Assembly: GCF_020520425.1 (NCBI RefSeq)
Contig: NC_079490.1
Location: forward strand, 2,852,001-2,916,000
Source: Spinacia oleracea
Lineage: Eukaryota > Streptophyta > Magnoliopsida > Caryophyllales > Amaranthaceae
Direction of reading: 5' to 3'
Length of the DNA: 64,000 nucleotides
Under the pieces are notes generated by a model. That model did not search any database. It was not told where the DNA came from and saw only the letters and a program-made list of their open reading frames with translations. Made by a program: the position numbers and the translations under genes. The number at the start of each line of letters is the position of its first letter. Position 1 is the stretch's first letter. Of the stretch, positions 1-11,603 are shown piece by piece.

Positions 1-3
1 CAA

Positions 4-3000
4 ATGGCCGATGCGTTCATCAGAACCGAAGAGTTCAACAAGGCCGCTGCAAAATTGAAGGGATCGTCAGATCCGAGGGACACAAAGAATAACCAGAGCA
101 GGCCCGAGGGCGGCTCAAGGAAAGGGAAAGAGAAAGTAGGAGCTAGAGAGATGAGCCCGAAGAAAGACGGGAGAAGGGGTGAACTTCAACCCAAATACAC
201 CAACTACACTCCACTAGCTCTGCCCCGAAAAGAGATATTTAGCCTCAACAGAAATGATGAAAAGTGGAAACTACCGGGGAAGCTCAAGTCCAACCCAGCT
301 CGGAGAAACAAGAACAAGTGGTGCGAGTTCCATGATGACTTCGGTCACCATACCGAAGAGTGCAACTCGCTGAAAGACAACATTGAGGACCTCGTTCGCC
401 GAGACTACCTGAAACAGTACTTGTTAGACCGAAGGGAGGAAAAAGAAAAGGCCGCAAGCGGCAAACAACACGAGCAACCCCAGAAAAGGGTCTACGAAGC
501 AACAGGGCACAAGAAAAATGACATCCTAGTGGTGTTCGGGGGACAGAAGTCTGGCCAGGCCAGCAAAAAACACCTAAGAGCCCTCTCCCATCGGGTCAAC
601 TTCAGCGCGGTTGGAGACAACCAACCACACCCCCCGAACATGACCTTCACTGCTGATGATTGCTTTGGAGTCCAGTACAAACATGACGATCCTCTGGTCA
701 TTTCCATGGACCTCAACAACCACAACGTACATCGAGTGTTAGTCGACGGAGGAAGTGCCGTCAACATCATCTTCAGAAACTGCTTCGAGCAGCTGATCCT
801 CGAAGAACCAGAGGAAGCACTGACGAAAGTCAGTTATCCTCTGATCGGATTCAACGGATCCGCAGCTATCCCTCGAGGAAAGATCACCCTGCCAGTCACA
901 GTGGGCGAAGGCCAGGCAGCAAAAACCCTTCGGGACGAATTCTTGGTGATGGACTGCGACTCCGTATACAACGTAATCATGGGGAGAACCATGATTCACA
1001 AGATGCAAGCAGTCCCCTCCACATACCACCAGCTGATGATATACGTCTCGGATGCAGGATTCGCCGAACGAATCAGAGGTGATCAAGAAGTGGCGAGAAG
1101 AACCTGCCACACTGCTGTCCGAAAGCCCAAACTAGGGGACGGCCCCGAGGAGGAAAAAGGAGCTACGGGAGAGGAAAGCGAGGCAAAAAGGAGAAGAGCA
1201 AGCACGAGCAGCTTGTCTCCCGCGGAAGTTGATGCTCGCCCCGAAACCCTATCCCCCGAACCGGATCAAGAAATGGAGGATATCTTCCTCGAAGATGATT
1301 CAGACAGGAGCGTCCGAATAGGCAAGGGCCTAAGCTCGGGGCTCCGAATCGATTTGATCCGATTACTCAGGGATCATAAAGACATCTTTGCATGGTCAGC
1401 AGCAGATATGCCAGGGATAAATCCGAAGCTGATTTGTCACAAGCTGGATGTCAACGCTGAAGCTCGGCCAATCAAGCAAAAAAAGAGAAATTACTCCTCG
1501 GAGAAAAACAAAGCCATCGCCGAGGAGGTTAAAAAGTTGCAAGAGGCCGGATTCATCGAACCATGCATGTATCCGAAGTGGCTGGCCAACGTGGTGATGG
1601 TCAAGAAAGCGAACGGCTCATGGCGAATGTGCGTAGATTTCACAGATCTGAACCGAGCCTGCCCCAAAGACTGCTATCCCCTGCCAAGGATAGATCAACT
1701 GGTTGACTCCACCAGCGGCCATGCACTGCTCAGCTTCATGGATGCCTTTTCAGGCTACCACCAAGTATTCATGCACCCCGATGACAGGGCAAAGACAGCG
1801 TTCATCACAAGCGCAGGAGTGTTCAACTACAAAATGATGCCTTTCGGCTTGAAAAATGCCGGAGCCACCTACCAGAGGTTAGTTGACCACGTCTTCGCCG
1901 ACCAGAAAGGGAGGAATGTGGAGGTCTACGTGGATGACTCCATCGTAAAAAGCATCAAGGAGGAAGACCATGTCAAAGACTTGGCAGAGACCTTCGGAAA
2001 TCTGAGAAAATACAGCATGAAGCTGAACCCAAAAAAATGCGTCTTCGGGGTGAAGTCAGGGAAGTTCCTCGGATTCATGGTGAGCGAAAGAGGAATTGAT
2101 GCGAACCCAGACAAAGTCCAAGCGGCATTGGATTTACCCGAGCCGAAGACCAAGAGAGATGTGCAGAGGCTAACCGGCAGGTTAGCCGCACTAACAAGGT
2201 TCATATCAAAAGCCTCGGACAAGGGAGCTCCCTTCTTCAAGGCACTGAAACCAAAGAACCTCCCCGGAGGAGAAGCAGAACCAGTCAAGAAAAAGGGGGT
2301 CCCGAGGAAAGTGGATCCCGAACTGATATGGGAACAGGAGCAAAAAGAAGCTTTCCAGCAACTCAGAGCCCACCTAGCTCAACTGCCGACACTGGCCAGA
2401 CCAAAGGAGGGGGAAACCCTGTACCTATATGTCGCAGTTAGCCCTGGAACCGTCAGCGCAGTGCTTCTTCGGGAAGAAGAAAGGAAGCAACAGCCAATCT
2501 ACTTCACCAGCCGAACACTCACAGGGGCCGAAACCCGGTACCCACTCATCGAGAAAGTCGCATATGCAGTAGTGGTAGCTGCCCGAAAACTGAGGCCATA
2601 CTTCGACTCCCACCAGATCACAGTGCTAACTGACCAACCGCTCGAAAGAGTACTCGACAAAATAGAGAGGTCAGGAAGATTGGCTGCCTGGGCCTTCGAA
2701 CTATCAGAGTTCGGCATCAAATATCAGCCGAGGACAGCAATCAAAGCACAAGCATTGGCAGACTTCTTGGCCGAGTGCTCATACCAGGAAATGTTGGATG
2801 ATACGAAAAGCACTTGGGAGGTCTTCACTGACGGATCTTCCACAATAAACGGCTCAGGGGCAGGAGTTGTACTGATCCCCCCGACGGGGAAAAGCATAGA
2901 GTATGCATTGAAGTTCGGCTTCAAAGCAACCAACAACGAGGCCGAATACGAGGCCGCAATCGCAGGGATAGAGCTTTGTTTATCCCTGGAGGCCGAACAT

Positions 3001-4551
3001 GTTCGCCTCAAAACTGATTCCCAGCTTGTAGCCAACCAGATCCGAGGGGAGTATGAGGCCAAATGGCCCAGCATGACAGCCTATTTAGCAAAAATTAAAT
3101 CCTTAACGTCAAAGTTAAGATCCTTTGAAGTCATCCTCATTCCCCGAGGACAGAACACGCAAGCAGACGCGCTGTCAAAACTCGCAAGCTCAACACTCAT
3201 CGACCTAAACAGGTCGGTCCACGTGGAAGTTCACCAAGAGAGAAGCATCGACTTGCTACCCACCACAGTATGCAGCTTACGTACCGAACCTAGCTGGATG
3301 GACGCAGTAGTTGCATACAAAGAAAGGGGAGAACTCCCCAAAGATAAGCTGCAAGCGAGAAAACTGAAAAGATTCAACAGATGGTTCATCATCAGCGCCG
3401 AAGGAGAGCTCATGAGGAAATCATTCTCTGCTCCGCTGCTAAAATGTGTGGGTCCAACAGACGCTGACTACATCCTAAGGGAAATCCACCTCGGGATATG
3501 CGGAAACCACATTGGAGGTAGGACATTAGCACATAAAGCCCTTCGGGCTGGGTACTGGTGGCCCACTATGGTTTCCGAGGCAAAGCAGATGGCAAGGAAA
3601 TGCGAGAAATGCCAAAAGTTCGCACCAGCCATCCATCAACCAGCTCAAACCCTACAATCAACACTGTATCCCTTACCATTCGCACAGTGGGGGTTAGACA
3701 TCATTGGTCCCTTCCCCTCAGCGACGAACCAGAAGAAGTGGTTGATTGTAGGAGTCGACTATTTTAGCAAATGGATCGAAGCCGAAGCTGTCTCCTCCAT
3801 CACCGAACCTCAGGTCCGCAAGTTCATATGGCAGAACATCATCACAAGGTTCGGCATACCAAGACTGATGGTCTTCGACCACGGGAAACAGTTCGACAAC
3901 ACCCCGTTGCAAAAGTGGTGCAAACAGTTCGGCATACACCTAGCATACTCGGCAGTCTGTCACCCACAAAGCAACGGGCAAGCCGAAGCTGCTAACAAAC
4001 TCATCCTCAACGCACTCAAGAAAAGAGTCGAGGATGACAAAAATAAATGGTTAGAAGAGCTACCCGGAACGCTATGGTCCCTTCGGACCACTGAAAAAGA
4101 AGCTACCGGACAAACACCGTTCCACCTTGTATACGGATCCGAAGCTGTAATTCCTGTGGAAATCGGAACAGAAAGCCTGAGGATCCAGGCATACAACAGG
4201 TATGATGGGCTACAAGGAGAAAGCAACAATCAACTTCTATCCGAAGCTCTAGATCTACTGGACGAAGCTCGGAACGATGCAAGGACACTCAACGCAGCCT
4301 ATTTGCAGAGGGTCAACAAGCATTACAACCGAAGAGTCAACGCCAGACCCCTAAAAGTCGGTGATCTAGTACTCAGAAACGCCGCCTCGGTTCAGAAAGG
4401 ACGGATCCATGGCAAACTCTCAGCCACTTGGGAAGGACCATACATCATCCATTCCGAAAAAAGGCCAGGCACGTATATGCTGAAACAGTTAGATGGAACA
4501 ATTCTGAAGAACCATTGGAATACCGATGTTCTCAAGAAATATTTTGTATGA
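4..4551 (+). CDS. Retrotransposon gag-pol polyprotein (gag end, protease, RT, RNase H, integrase)
   Basis: This is one continuous frame of about 1,515 residues; the true start is probably upstream of the window. The gag end has a Cys/His knuckle (WCEFH..GHHTEEC, about residues 106-120). The aspartic protease has an LVDGGSA motif near 246. The reverse transcriptase has the YVDD active site near 642. An RNase H domain with TDGSS begins near 940. The integrase has an HHCC zinc region at about 1163-1207, then the catalytic core with WGLDIIGPF, DHGKQFD and the HPQSNGQAEAAN block. Order RT-RNase H-integrase is that of Ty3/gypsy. No chromodomain is visible at the C-terminus, which fits the non-chromovirus Tat branch. 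Confidence 0.93.
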   Translation: MADAFIRTEEFNKAAAKLKGSSDPRDTKNNQSRPEGGSRKGKEKVGAREMSPKKDGRRGELQPKYTNYTPLALPRKEIFSLNRNDEKWKLPGKLKSNPARRNKNKWCEFHDDFGHHTEECNSLKDNIEDLVRRDYLKQYLLDRREEKEKAASGKQHEQPQKRVYEATGHKKNDILVVFGGQKSGQASKKHLRALSHRVNFSAVGDNQPHPPNMTFTADDCFGVQYKHDDPLVISMDLNNHNVHRVLVDGGSAVNIIFRNCFEQLILEEPEEALTKVSYPLIGFNGSAAIPRGKITLPVTVGEGQAAKTLRDEFLVMDCDSVYNVIMGRTMIHKMQAVPSTYHQLMIYVSDAGFAERIRGDQEVARRTCHTAVRKPKLGDGPEEEKGATGEESEAKRRRASTSSLSPAEVDARPETLSPEPDQEMEDIFLEDDSDRSVRIGKGLSSGLRIDLIRLLRDHKDIFAWSAADMPGINPKLICHKLDVNAEARPIKQKKRNYSSEKNKAIAEEVKKLQEAGFIEPCMYPKWLANVVMVKKANGSWRMCVDFTDLNRACPKDCYPLPRIDQLVDSTSGHALLSFMDAFSGYHQVFMHPDDRAKTAFITSAGVFNYKMMPFGLKNAGATYQRLVDHVFADQKGRNVEVYVDDSIVKSIKEEDHVKDLAETFGNLRKYSMKLNPKKCVFGVKSGKFLGFMVSERGIDANPDKVQAALDLPEPKTKRDVQRLTGRLAALTRFISKASDKGAPFFKALKPKNLPGGEAEPVKKKGVPRKVDPELIWEQEQKEAFQQLRAHLAQLPTLARPKEGETLYLYVAVSPGTVSAVLLREEERKQQPIYFTSRTLTGAETRYPLIEKVAYAVVVAARKLRPYFDSHQITVLTDQPLERVLDKIERSGRLAAWAFELSEFGIKYQPRTAIKAQALADFLAECSYQEMLDDTKSTWEVFTDGSSTINGSGAGVVLIPPTGKSIEYALKFGFKATNNEAEYEAAIAGIELCLSLEAEHVRLKTDSQLVANQIRGEYEAKWPSMTAYLAKIKSLTSKLRSFEVILIPRGQNTQADALSKLASSTLIDLNRSVHVEVHQERSIDLLPTTVCSLRTEPSWMDAVVAYKERGELPKDKLQARKLKRFNRWFIISAEGELMRKSFSAPLLKCVGPTDADYILREIHLGICGNHIGGRTLAHKALRAGYWWPTMVSEAKQMARKCEKCQKFAPAIHQPAQTLQSTLYPLPFAQWGLDIIGPFPSATNQKKWLIVGVDYFSKWIEAEAVSSITEPQVRKFIWQNIITRFGIPRLMVFDHGKQFDNTPLQKWCKQFGIHLAYSAVCHPQSNGQAEAANKLILNALKKRVEDDKNKWLEELPGTLWSLRTTEKEATGQTPFHLVYGSEAVIPVEIGTESLRIQAYNRYDGLQGESNNQLLSEALDLLDEARNDARTLNAAYLQRVNKHYNRRVNARPLKVGDLVLRNAASVQKGRIHGKLSATWEGPYIIHSEKRPGTYMLKQLDGTILKNHWNTDVLKKYFV

Positions 4552-4937
4552 TCTCTGTCTGTAAACCAAGTAAGTTGTTTAATGAGAAGAGGAAAGCCAT
4601 TTGGCACCATGTGTTTCATTGAACTCATCTCTATATTTATTGTCCCCTTATATATATATGCAGCCTCGGATCTGATCAATCCGAGACTAAAAACAGGTTG
4701 ACTTTGTCCATTCCTTGATAAAATGCAAGAAATGACCAAATCATACACTTCAGGGAACCGTCCAGAATCCTCGGATTCGCGGTACCCTAATAAAATTTGT
4801 TCGCAACAAACAGTCGCTCGAATCAAGTTATAAAACTCCGGCTCAGATCCACGGATCGCCGAAGGCATAACTAAAGAGGCAGACTAGCGATCTCTTGCCC
4901 AGGTTTCCGAACCACAAGAGATCGGAAGAACAATCCA
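4552..4937 (+). other. Noncoding spacer after pol in the Tat element
   Basis: About 390 bp between the pol stop and the tandem array. I see no coding signal. Its AGATC..CGGAT words resemble the array units, so it may be decayed array. Confidence 0.5.
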
Positions 4938-5400
4938 AACCTCTGAGCAGATCGACGGATTTGAAGAGTCTGGAAACTAAAGAGTCTCTTAGCAGATCTA
5001 CGGATTTGAAGAACTCGCAAAACTAAAGAGTCTCTTAGCAGATCTTCGGATTTGAAGAACTCGCAAAACTAAAGAGTCTCTTAGCAGATCTACGGATTTG
5101 AAGAACTCGCAAAACTAAAGAGTCTCTTAGCAGATCTTCGGATTTAAAGAACTCGCAAAACTAAAGAGTCTCTTAGCAAATCTACGGATTTGAAGAACTC
5201 GCAAAACTAAAGAGTCTCTTAGCAGATCTACGGATTTGAAGAACTCGCAAAGTCAAAGAGCCTCTTAGCAGATCTACGGATTTGAAGAACTCGCAAAGGT
5301 TAAAAAGTCTCTTAACAGATCTACGGATCTAAAGAGCTCGCAAGGTCAAAAGGTTTTTAGCAAGTCTACAGAAAGAGGAGCTCGAGAAATCTACGGATTT
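4938..5400 (+). repeat. 46-bp minisatellite array inside the Tat element
   Basis: About ten tandem units of 46 bp, each starting AGAGTCTCTTAGCAGATC and containing CGGATTTGAAGAACTCGC. Units begin at 4981, 5027, 5073, 5119, 5165, 5211 and so on. The middle units are nearly identical and the edge units diverge, the usual pattern of expansion by unequal exchange. Tat elements are known to carry variable tandem arrays in the region between pol and the 3' LTR, some of which have seeded genomic satellites. Confidence 0.92.
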
Positions 5401-5703
5401 AAAGACCTAAAAATTGCGAAAGAACAAGTTGAAAAGAAGCAGCCAAGTAACAAACATTCATTTTTTATTCAATATTTGGGGGAAGTACAAATACATCGAA
5501 AAACCTCAAAAATTGAAAACAAAATGAAACAAGTTAAAATCGGCAGCCATCAACAGACAATACCGGCCTACCGAAGTACTAAAGAAAACAAAAAAGAAAT
5601 AAGTACAACGCAGCGCCGAGGCAAAAGGGGGGAAAGGCAAGCACATGTTCGGAAGTCCTCAACTGGAACCGACCGACTCTGAAGAAGACGACTGCCCGAA
5701 TCC

Positions 5704-8700
5704 CTAGCTCTTGGGAGTCTCAGGAGCATCCCCCAGAGGAGCATCCTTCGAAGAACCCCCAGCAGTAGTATCACCTTCGGAAGCCGCCTTCTGGGCCCGA
5801 GCCTCTGCAAGAGCAGCTTGGCGTTCAGCTTCAGCTTCGTCTCGATCGGCCTGGCACTCCACCAAGTGATCCTGGGCCCTCATCCAGAGCGGAACCTTCT
5901 CATTCCAAGGGAAATGAGGCATGTGCTTCGCGAACATCCGCCGAGCACCCAGGATGCCATTCCAGTATTGCTCTCTACACTGATCAGCAGTGTAGAGGTC
6001 AACTCTCTCTTGCTCCAACTTCCGAATGGCAGCATCTTTCTCTCGGATCTTCAGCTGGAGAACGGGCACCTTGTCAGCTTGATTCTGAACAATCTCCCGG
6101 TGCTTGATAAACTGCTGAAGCCTCGCCTCCGCTTCCTGGCTCTGCTTAATGGCCGCCTCAAATTTAGACGTCATCTCCTTGAGAAGACTGTCTTTTTCTT
6201 CAAGTTCGCTCGCAAACTTGGCAGCCATTTCTCTCCTCTCCCTGTCGAAGGAAGCTATCTTTTCAGCATCCTCTTCAACTTGGAAAGTGAGCCTCCCAAC
6301 TTCGGCCCCGATCTGTTCCGCCGCTTCCCTAGCCTCACGACTGTACTGAAGGTACAGTTGCTTGAGGTCCACCATCTCGGCCATGAGCTGCCCAGCCTTC
6401 TGGTCCAAGACAGGGATATCACGAGCATAAGCCTCCTGATACCTCCTCAGCTGCCTTTCCTCAACCGAGCTACACTCGGAAGCGAACGAGGACCAGAAAA
6501 CAGCCTGGGAAAGAAGAAAAGATGAGGAAAGAAGACAACAAACCAAAAACGGAACTCAAAACAAAATTTCCAACACTTACCTCATTCAGATAATATTGGG
6601 CCATCATAGCTGGGTTCCTCTCCTCAGCTCCAGGAACCCTCCACTGCGGGTTGGCCCGAAGAAGATTCTCCCGTGCAGCTTCGGGACCCACCAAAGATCC
6701 CACGTGAGCCATGGGGTTCTCCCCCAAAACCGGAGCTCTGGCATAGCGAGCCATCGCTTCCCTTACCTCCTCGGGGATCCGTTTCAGCGGAACATCCGAG
6801 CAAGGGTCAGCGTGGATCAGTCTATCCAGGGCCGAGGTCGAAGTGGAGCCCAAGGTCGAATGACGCCTCTTCCTCGTCAGACCCTGCTCGGGTTCCTCCT
6901 TCTCAGCTTCGGGAACCTCTACGTGAGCTTCGGTGAGATCCACCATCTCCTTATCCGGACTTTTCTCCCTTTCGAGAGAAACGTCAGCAGCTTCTTCCTT
7001 CTGCTCGGCCAGAATAGGGACATCCGAGCCAGGAACAAGGTCGGCTTCAATTGCCTCCATCACCTTGGTTATATCCTGGATCTCGATCCCTAAAGCAGCA
7101 GACGGCTTCAGCGGAGAAGGGATGGTATCTTCCTCAGCCAGCGGTTGGTCCACGGGAGGCGGTTCCACAACCACCACACTCTTCAACTTCTGCCCGGGCA
7201 AGGGCATGAAGTGAAGGAGGTTTTTGGGAGGAGGCATGACTTCCGAAACCACTTCCTACAGGGCAAACGCTCAAAGGTCAGTTTCAGAAAAAGAGAGAAC
7301 AGACCACAAAAGCTCTAAGTCAGAACAAATACCTTCTCCGAAGACTGATCAGCTTTCGCCTTCTTCGGATGCGCAGAAGGCCTCAAAAGAGTGCTGCTCT
7401 TCCTTTTGCGCTGATCCTAAACAGAAGAAACCAAGGGTCAATAAAGGTAAAACAAGACAAAAGAAGGAATAAAGAAAAATCGCGAAGTACCCGGTTCCTA
7501 GATAAAGAGATATCTATCCGAGCCGGAGATGAAACCGAAGGAACGGCACGCGGCACAGCGTCAGTCCCAGGACCCTAAAAAGATGGTCCAGGACCAAGAC
7601 GTTAGCCGACGGCCAACCAAAAAGAAAGACAAACAAAAGATATTGAGACTAGAAACACTCACCGGATCCGAGGTTGTCCTCAAATCAGGGAGCACGACTT
7701 TCACTGGAACAGCTTCGGGAGAAGAGGCAGAATCCCACGGATCAGCTCGAACTTCAGATATCCGAGCGACACCCGACGGAGACAGCACGTAATCCTTCAA
7801 GCGAGGATTACGAGGATTCTCCTTCCCGAACTTATAATCAGGGGCCGAGTCGTGAATGGTCTTCAGATCCAAAGAAATACCCAAGACCACAGGATCAACG
7901 CAGCTGAAGCCGTACTCTGCAGAAACAAAGCACAAAACGAAATCAGTAAAACGAGACCAAAAAGGAAGAGGGCAAACTTACTAAAGCACGGTCCCAGCCG
8001 AAAGACACCTACCCCTGTCAAAAATCCTGCTGAGACCGGCAACAGCAAGAATGTCCTCCCGCAAGATATAGTTGAGGTTCGGGAGCCAGTTGGACGGCAA
8101 TTTGTAGTTGTCCTCCCGAGCCAAAAACCACTGGAGGAGATCCACGTAGTGGTGATGGTTCCGATCCGGAGCAGCCACGCTTCGCATATCAGGATCAGGA
8201 GTCACAAACCACTTCGGAGGGCGGTAAAAATGTGGATGCTTCGGATCTGTCGGCACACGAACGAACAACCACTCCGTCTTCCAGTTATGATCAGAGCTGA
8301 GGTAAGGGTAGGCCGTAATATAGTTCGGCTCCCCCTTTCTTCGGGATCTTTTGTTGATAATGGTCCACCAACCATACCCATCCCCCTTGGAAGCGTGGTT
8401 GAAAGACAGATCGTGCAGATCCCGAAACACGGCAACAGAGCATGGAAAGTTAATAAAATCGCACACCCATCTAAATCCGATGATGTGCCTCATAGATTTG
8501 GGGGTAAGCTGGGCCAAACTGATGTTATACGACACCAGGAGCTCGGATATGAAGGGATCCAAAGGAAAGCGGAGGCCGTTCTCCAAATGATGAGTATACA
8601 CAGAGATGAACCCCCTCGGCGGATGAGTCACCCGAGGACGCTCCTGGTCGGGAAGCTCGCACCAGTACCCCAAGGCGTGCTGGATTCCGTATAACTCTTC

Positions 8701-9087
8701 GGCCCTCCGATGGTAATGCCCCAGCTTCGCCTCCACCAACCAGTCACCACTGACCGATTTTTCCAAGGGACCATCGATCTTAGTGGTCTCATGCAGAATC
8801 GGGGCATACTTACCCTGCGGATCAGCTTCAGTCCAATGAACTGGAAACTCAGGGTAGGAGCGGCGCACACCCGAAGAGCCAGCCTTTTTACCAGAAGTTG
8901 CGCGTTCAGACACGCTAGACCCGCCAACAACATCATCTTTCGAAGCATCCCAACCAGTCGAACGCCTCTCCACTGGCCTCTCCGAAGGCCGAACCCTCGA
9001 AGTTTTCGGTAACCTTCCCGAAGGCACGTTCTCCCTCTCACTAGAGGAGCCAACGACGAACTTGCTCTTGCCCCTATTCTTTGCCAT
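5704..9087 (-). CDS. Antisense gene of the Tat element (putative gypsy-type transposon family)
   Basis: Four minus-strand coding blocks (9087-7981, about 7935-7561, 7252-6470, 6546-5704) are separated by intron-like gaps; splicing of such antisense genes is known for this family. The first block starts MAKNRGKSKF and carries the PF04195-type core, with 'RGFISVYTHHLENGLRFPLD' and then LAQLTPKSMRHIIGFRW. The third block is acidic and low-complexity. The last is a long coiled coil rich in Glu, Ala and Gln, ending near 5704. The cellular role of these antisense proteins is unknown. I do not give a joined product. Confidence 0.75.
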
Positions 9088-9526
9088 GGCCGCGAATTCT
9101 CGGTCTAGGGTTGAGATTGAGGGGTAGAAGGAAAAACGAAGAAAAAAGGAGAATTCAGAAACAAATTACCTTCTTCCGAAGCGGAATTCGCCGATAAAAC
9201 GAACAGCACAAGTTCCCGAAGTCCAAAGTTGGCCGAATTTCGTAGATCTGAAGAAACAAATCGCACTGCGATCGCCGGAATTTAGAGAGAGAAAGGGTTT
9301 GAAAGAAGGAGTAAAAAGTTCGAAAAGAGCAATGCACCCCGTATTTATAGAAAAGAAAAGGGGCGCATCAACTTCCTCAAACCCACGATCTACACGGCAC
9401 AATACAACTCCCAACACTTGTCATCAATGCAAATCATCCCTTTTCAGAAAAAGAGAGGGAACTTTCGGACTTCTGACAGCTGGAAACCCACCCATTTAAT
9501 TCTAAATGGACCGGGTCTGGGGGGCA
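9088..9526 (+). other. Promoter side of the antisense gene plus polypurine tract
   Basis: 440 bp between the antisense start codon and the LTR. It should hold the promoter and leader of the antisense gene. The last 16 bases (9511-9526), G-rich and ending GGGGGGCA, are the likely polypurine tract priming plus-strand synthesis of the sense element. Confidence 0.5.
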
Positions 9527-9955
9527 TGTTGTTTGGGCTCCCAATTGATTCTCTATTGGGCCACTAAGTCCAAAGCCCAATGGCTCTAAACAAACAGTAT
9601 CAAACCCACCAATGGCTAGTCAGCCATCCATCAAGGCCCAAGGCCCAATAGCAATAAATGACCTATGGGCATTTATTGTGCAAACACTATAAATAGGCCG
9701 CCAAGGCTCACACCTCAAGGTACGTCGAATTTACCGCCTTAAGACTACTCTTCTAGAGAACTTCTCTCTAGAATCCGAGCATCATTCTTACTTAGGCATC
9801 GGAGGGGCTTTCCTCGGAAACACCCCCGAGGCTAGTAACTTTGCTATTGTGCAGGTGAATTCGGACTCCACTCATTCAAACAAGCAAGATCTTCAACACA
9901 TACAAAAGGGCCTTCATTCGAAGCCCATTGTTTCCATCTTTACAACACCGGAACA
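9527..9955 (+). repeat. 3' LTR of the Tat element
   Basis: 429 bp with ends TGTT...AACA, directly after a purine-rich tract. A TATA box (TATAAATA, 9688-9695) lies about 160 bp from the left end and gives the sense promoter. Comparing it with the 5' LTR outside the window would date the insertion. Confidence 0.85.
9688..9695 (+). promoter_or_regulatory. LTR TATA box
   Basis: TATAAATA inside the 3' LTR, on the gag-pol strand, followed by GC-richer sequence where transcription would start. Confidence 0.6.
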
Positions 9956-11297
9956 GTTACTATTACCTTTGGAGTAAAACTAACAAAATATAACTGAATA
10001 AGCTCAGACAAGTATGAACAATTGTATAGCCATATGCTGATAATACAATCATATAAGTAGGGGAAAAAACTCTAAAGTAAAAAATTAATACATATCAAAG
10101 CCGCCTACTTTCTAACTTATTGTTGGAAAGACTACCGTCAATGATGCAAGCCACCAATATAAAGGTCGTTATGGTAGCGCCGAGACCATAATTATAATTT
10201 TTTTTCAGAAACATATAGTTCTATTTTGAATGAGTTGAAAATAAGTATATGATATCATTTCCAGTCTAAATTTTTCGAGGTTCGACTCAATATTGTAGTT
10301 TTGAATGTCGAATTTTAAAGTTGTAATTGGTGAAAATAGAAGTTTAAATTGTAACAAGCAAAATGACAAAATTTTGAATTTGTATTTGACGAATTCTTTT
10401 AATTATATTACATGTAATACTCAATTACTAACGACCACATTTGAATTTTAATGTATTTTGACAAGATATGCTTATATAGAATCCTTTACGAAGCTAAAAA
10501 ATTACAAGAAAAAATCATTAAACTATTTCCTGAATTTGTACAAACAAAAATAAAAATGATTAATTACATGAAATCATTTAGAAATTATAATTTTATATTA
10601 AACCGTATGAACCACAATTTTTTTTAAAAAAATGACATGGAGTATTTTTCGGAGTACGTATTACCTTATTTGTTTAGACAACATTAATAATTTTATTATG
10701 TGCTTAAATTTTCATAATCATGTACTACGTATTACATTAATAATCACCTAAAAAGATTAAAAGAATTGTAAATAATAATTCACAAGTGTCAATAAAAAAA
10801 TATTTAAAACAATTTTAACTGAATCATCTTCCATCAAATCATTTACGAAGTAATTATAACACCTTGTTAACAAATAAAATTTACAATTAAATTAATTACA
10901 TAAAATAAAAGACATACAATTAAATGTTCTTAATATTTGGGGTGAACTTATTGGACCAAAATAATGCAATGTTCAATCAAGTTTTACTCAAATTTCTGAC
11001 AGTTGAAAACATGAATCGTCAACGAGCTAGAGTCAAGAAATATACGTGTTCCAAATTATCCCGACATATTCCAAATGTTGAAATTGGTACTCCTTATGAT
11101 CCATAGTAACGATCCATAGTAACGTACAACATGTTTTATTGATCAATTTGAAGTTATTATATTTTACAAAAATTTAATATTTTGCTACGTCTCTATTTTT
11201 AATTTGCATCAAAACCTTAGTTTTACTCTTTATATTTTCTAATTATAAATTATTGTTTACGAGTAATTAGCAATAATTCGTAAATAAATTTAGTAAC
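9956..11297. other. AT-rich intergenic spacer
   Basis: About 1.3 kb with no gene, RNA or intact transposon that I recognise; very AT-rich with scattered homopolymers. Confidence 0.6.
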
Positions 11298-11316
11298 ACA
11301 CGTGCGTTGCACGTGT
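11298..11316 (-). other. Perfect 8-bp hairpin, possible Helitron 3' end
   Basis: ACACGTGC-GTT-GCACGTGT forms a perfect stem with a 3-nt loop. On the minus strand it is followed after 4 nt by CTAA, close to the Helitron 3' rule (hairpin then CTRR), although the usual gap is longer. No partner 5' end was found. Confidence 0.25.
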
Positions 11317-11344
11317 CCAGACACAAATATTCGCTATTAGTAAG

Positions 11345-11595
11345 GAAGATGAAAAGTGGCAGAGGCCGCCAAAGATGTACAACAAGTACAAAGATCCAAA
11401 GAAGTATTGCGCTTTCCATGCTCTGGCCAAAGCCATAACAACTCAAAATCAAAGCAACCCGCAGAGGTTGGAAAACGACAGATCAACCCAAAATCAAAGC
11501 AACCCGCAGAGGTTGGAAAGCGATAAATCCAAAACGAGCAAAAATAAAGTAAGTAGAGTGCGCGGATAGAGAAAATTGGGAAAAATTCTGCTGCT
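11345..11595 (+). mobile_element. Gag-like scrap of an old gypsy element
   Basis: A short plus-strand stretch with a gag-type motif (KDPKKYCAFH) resembling the knuckle region of the Tat element. It contains a 45-bp direct duplication (11444-11533). It is broken and cut off on the right by the hAT element at 11604. Confidence 0.4.
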
Positions 11596-11603
11596 ATACT
11601 TGC

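Larger units (their letters stand above)
1..9955 (+). mobile_element. Ty3/gypsy Tat-lineage LTR retrotransposon, right-hand part
   Basis: The element enters from the left edge, so its 5' LTR and start lie outside the window. In order it shows a gag-protease-RT-RNase H-integrase frame, a noncoding stretch with a 46-bp tandem array, an antisense gene of the 'putative gypsy type transposon' family, a purine-rich tract at 9511-9526 and a 429-bp LTR. Sense gag-pol followed by an antisense extra gene and a 3' repeat array is the known plan of plant Tat elements such as Grande and Ogre/Retand. The visible part looks whole, which suggests a recent insertion. The five bases after the LTR (9956-9960, GTTAC) should be the target duplication; the matching left copy is outside the window. 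Confidence 0.88.
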
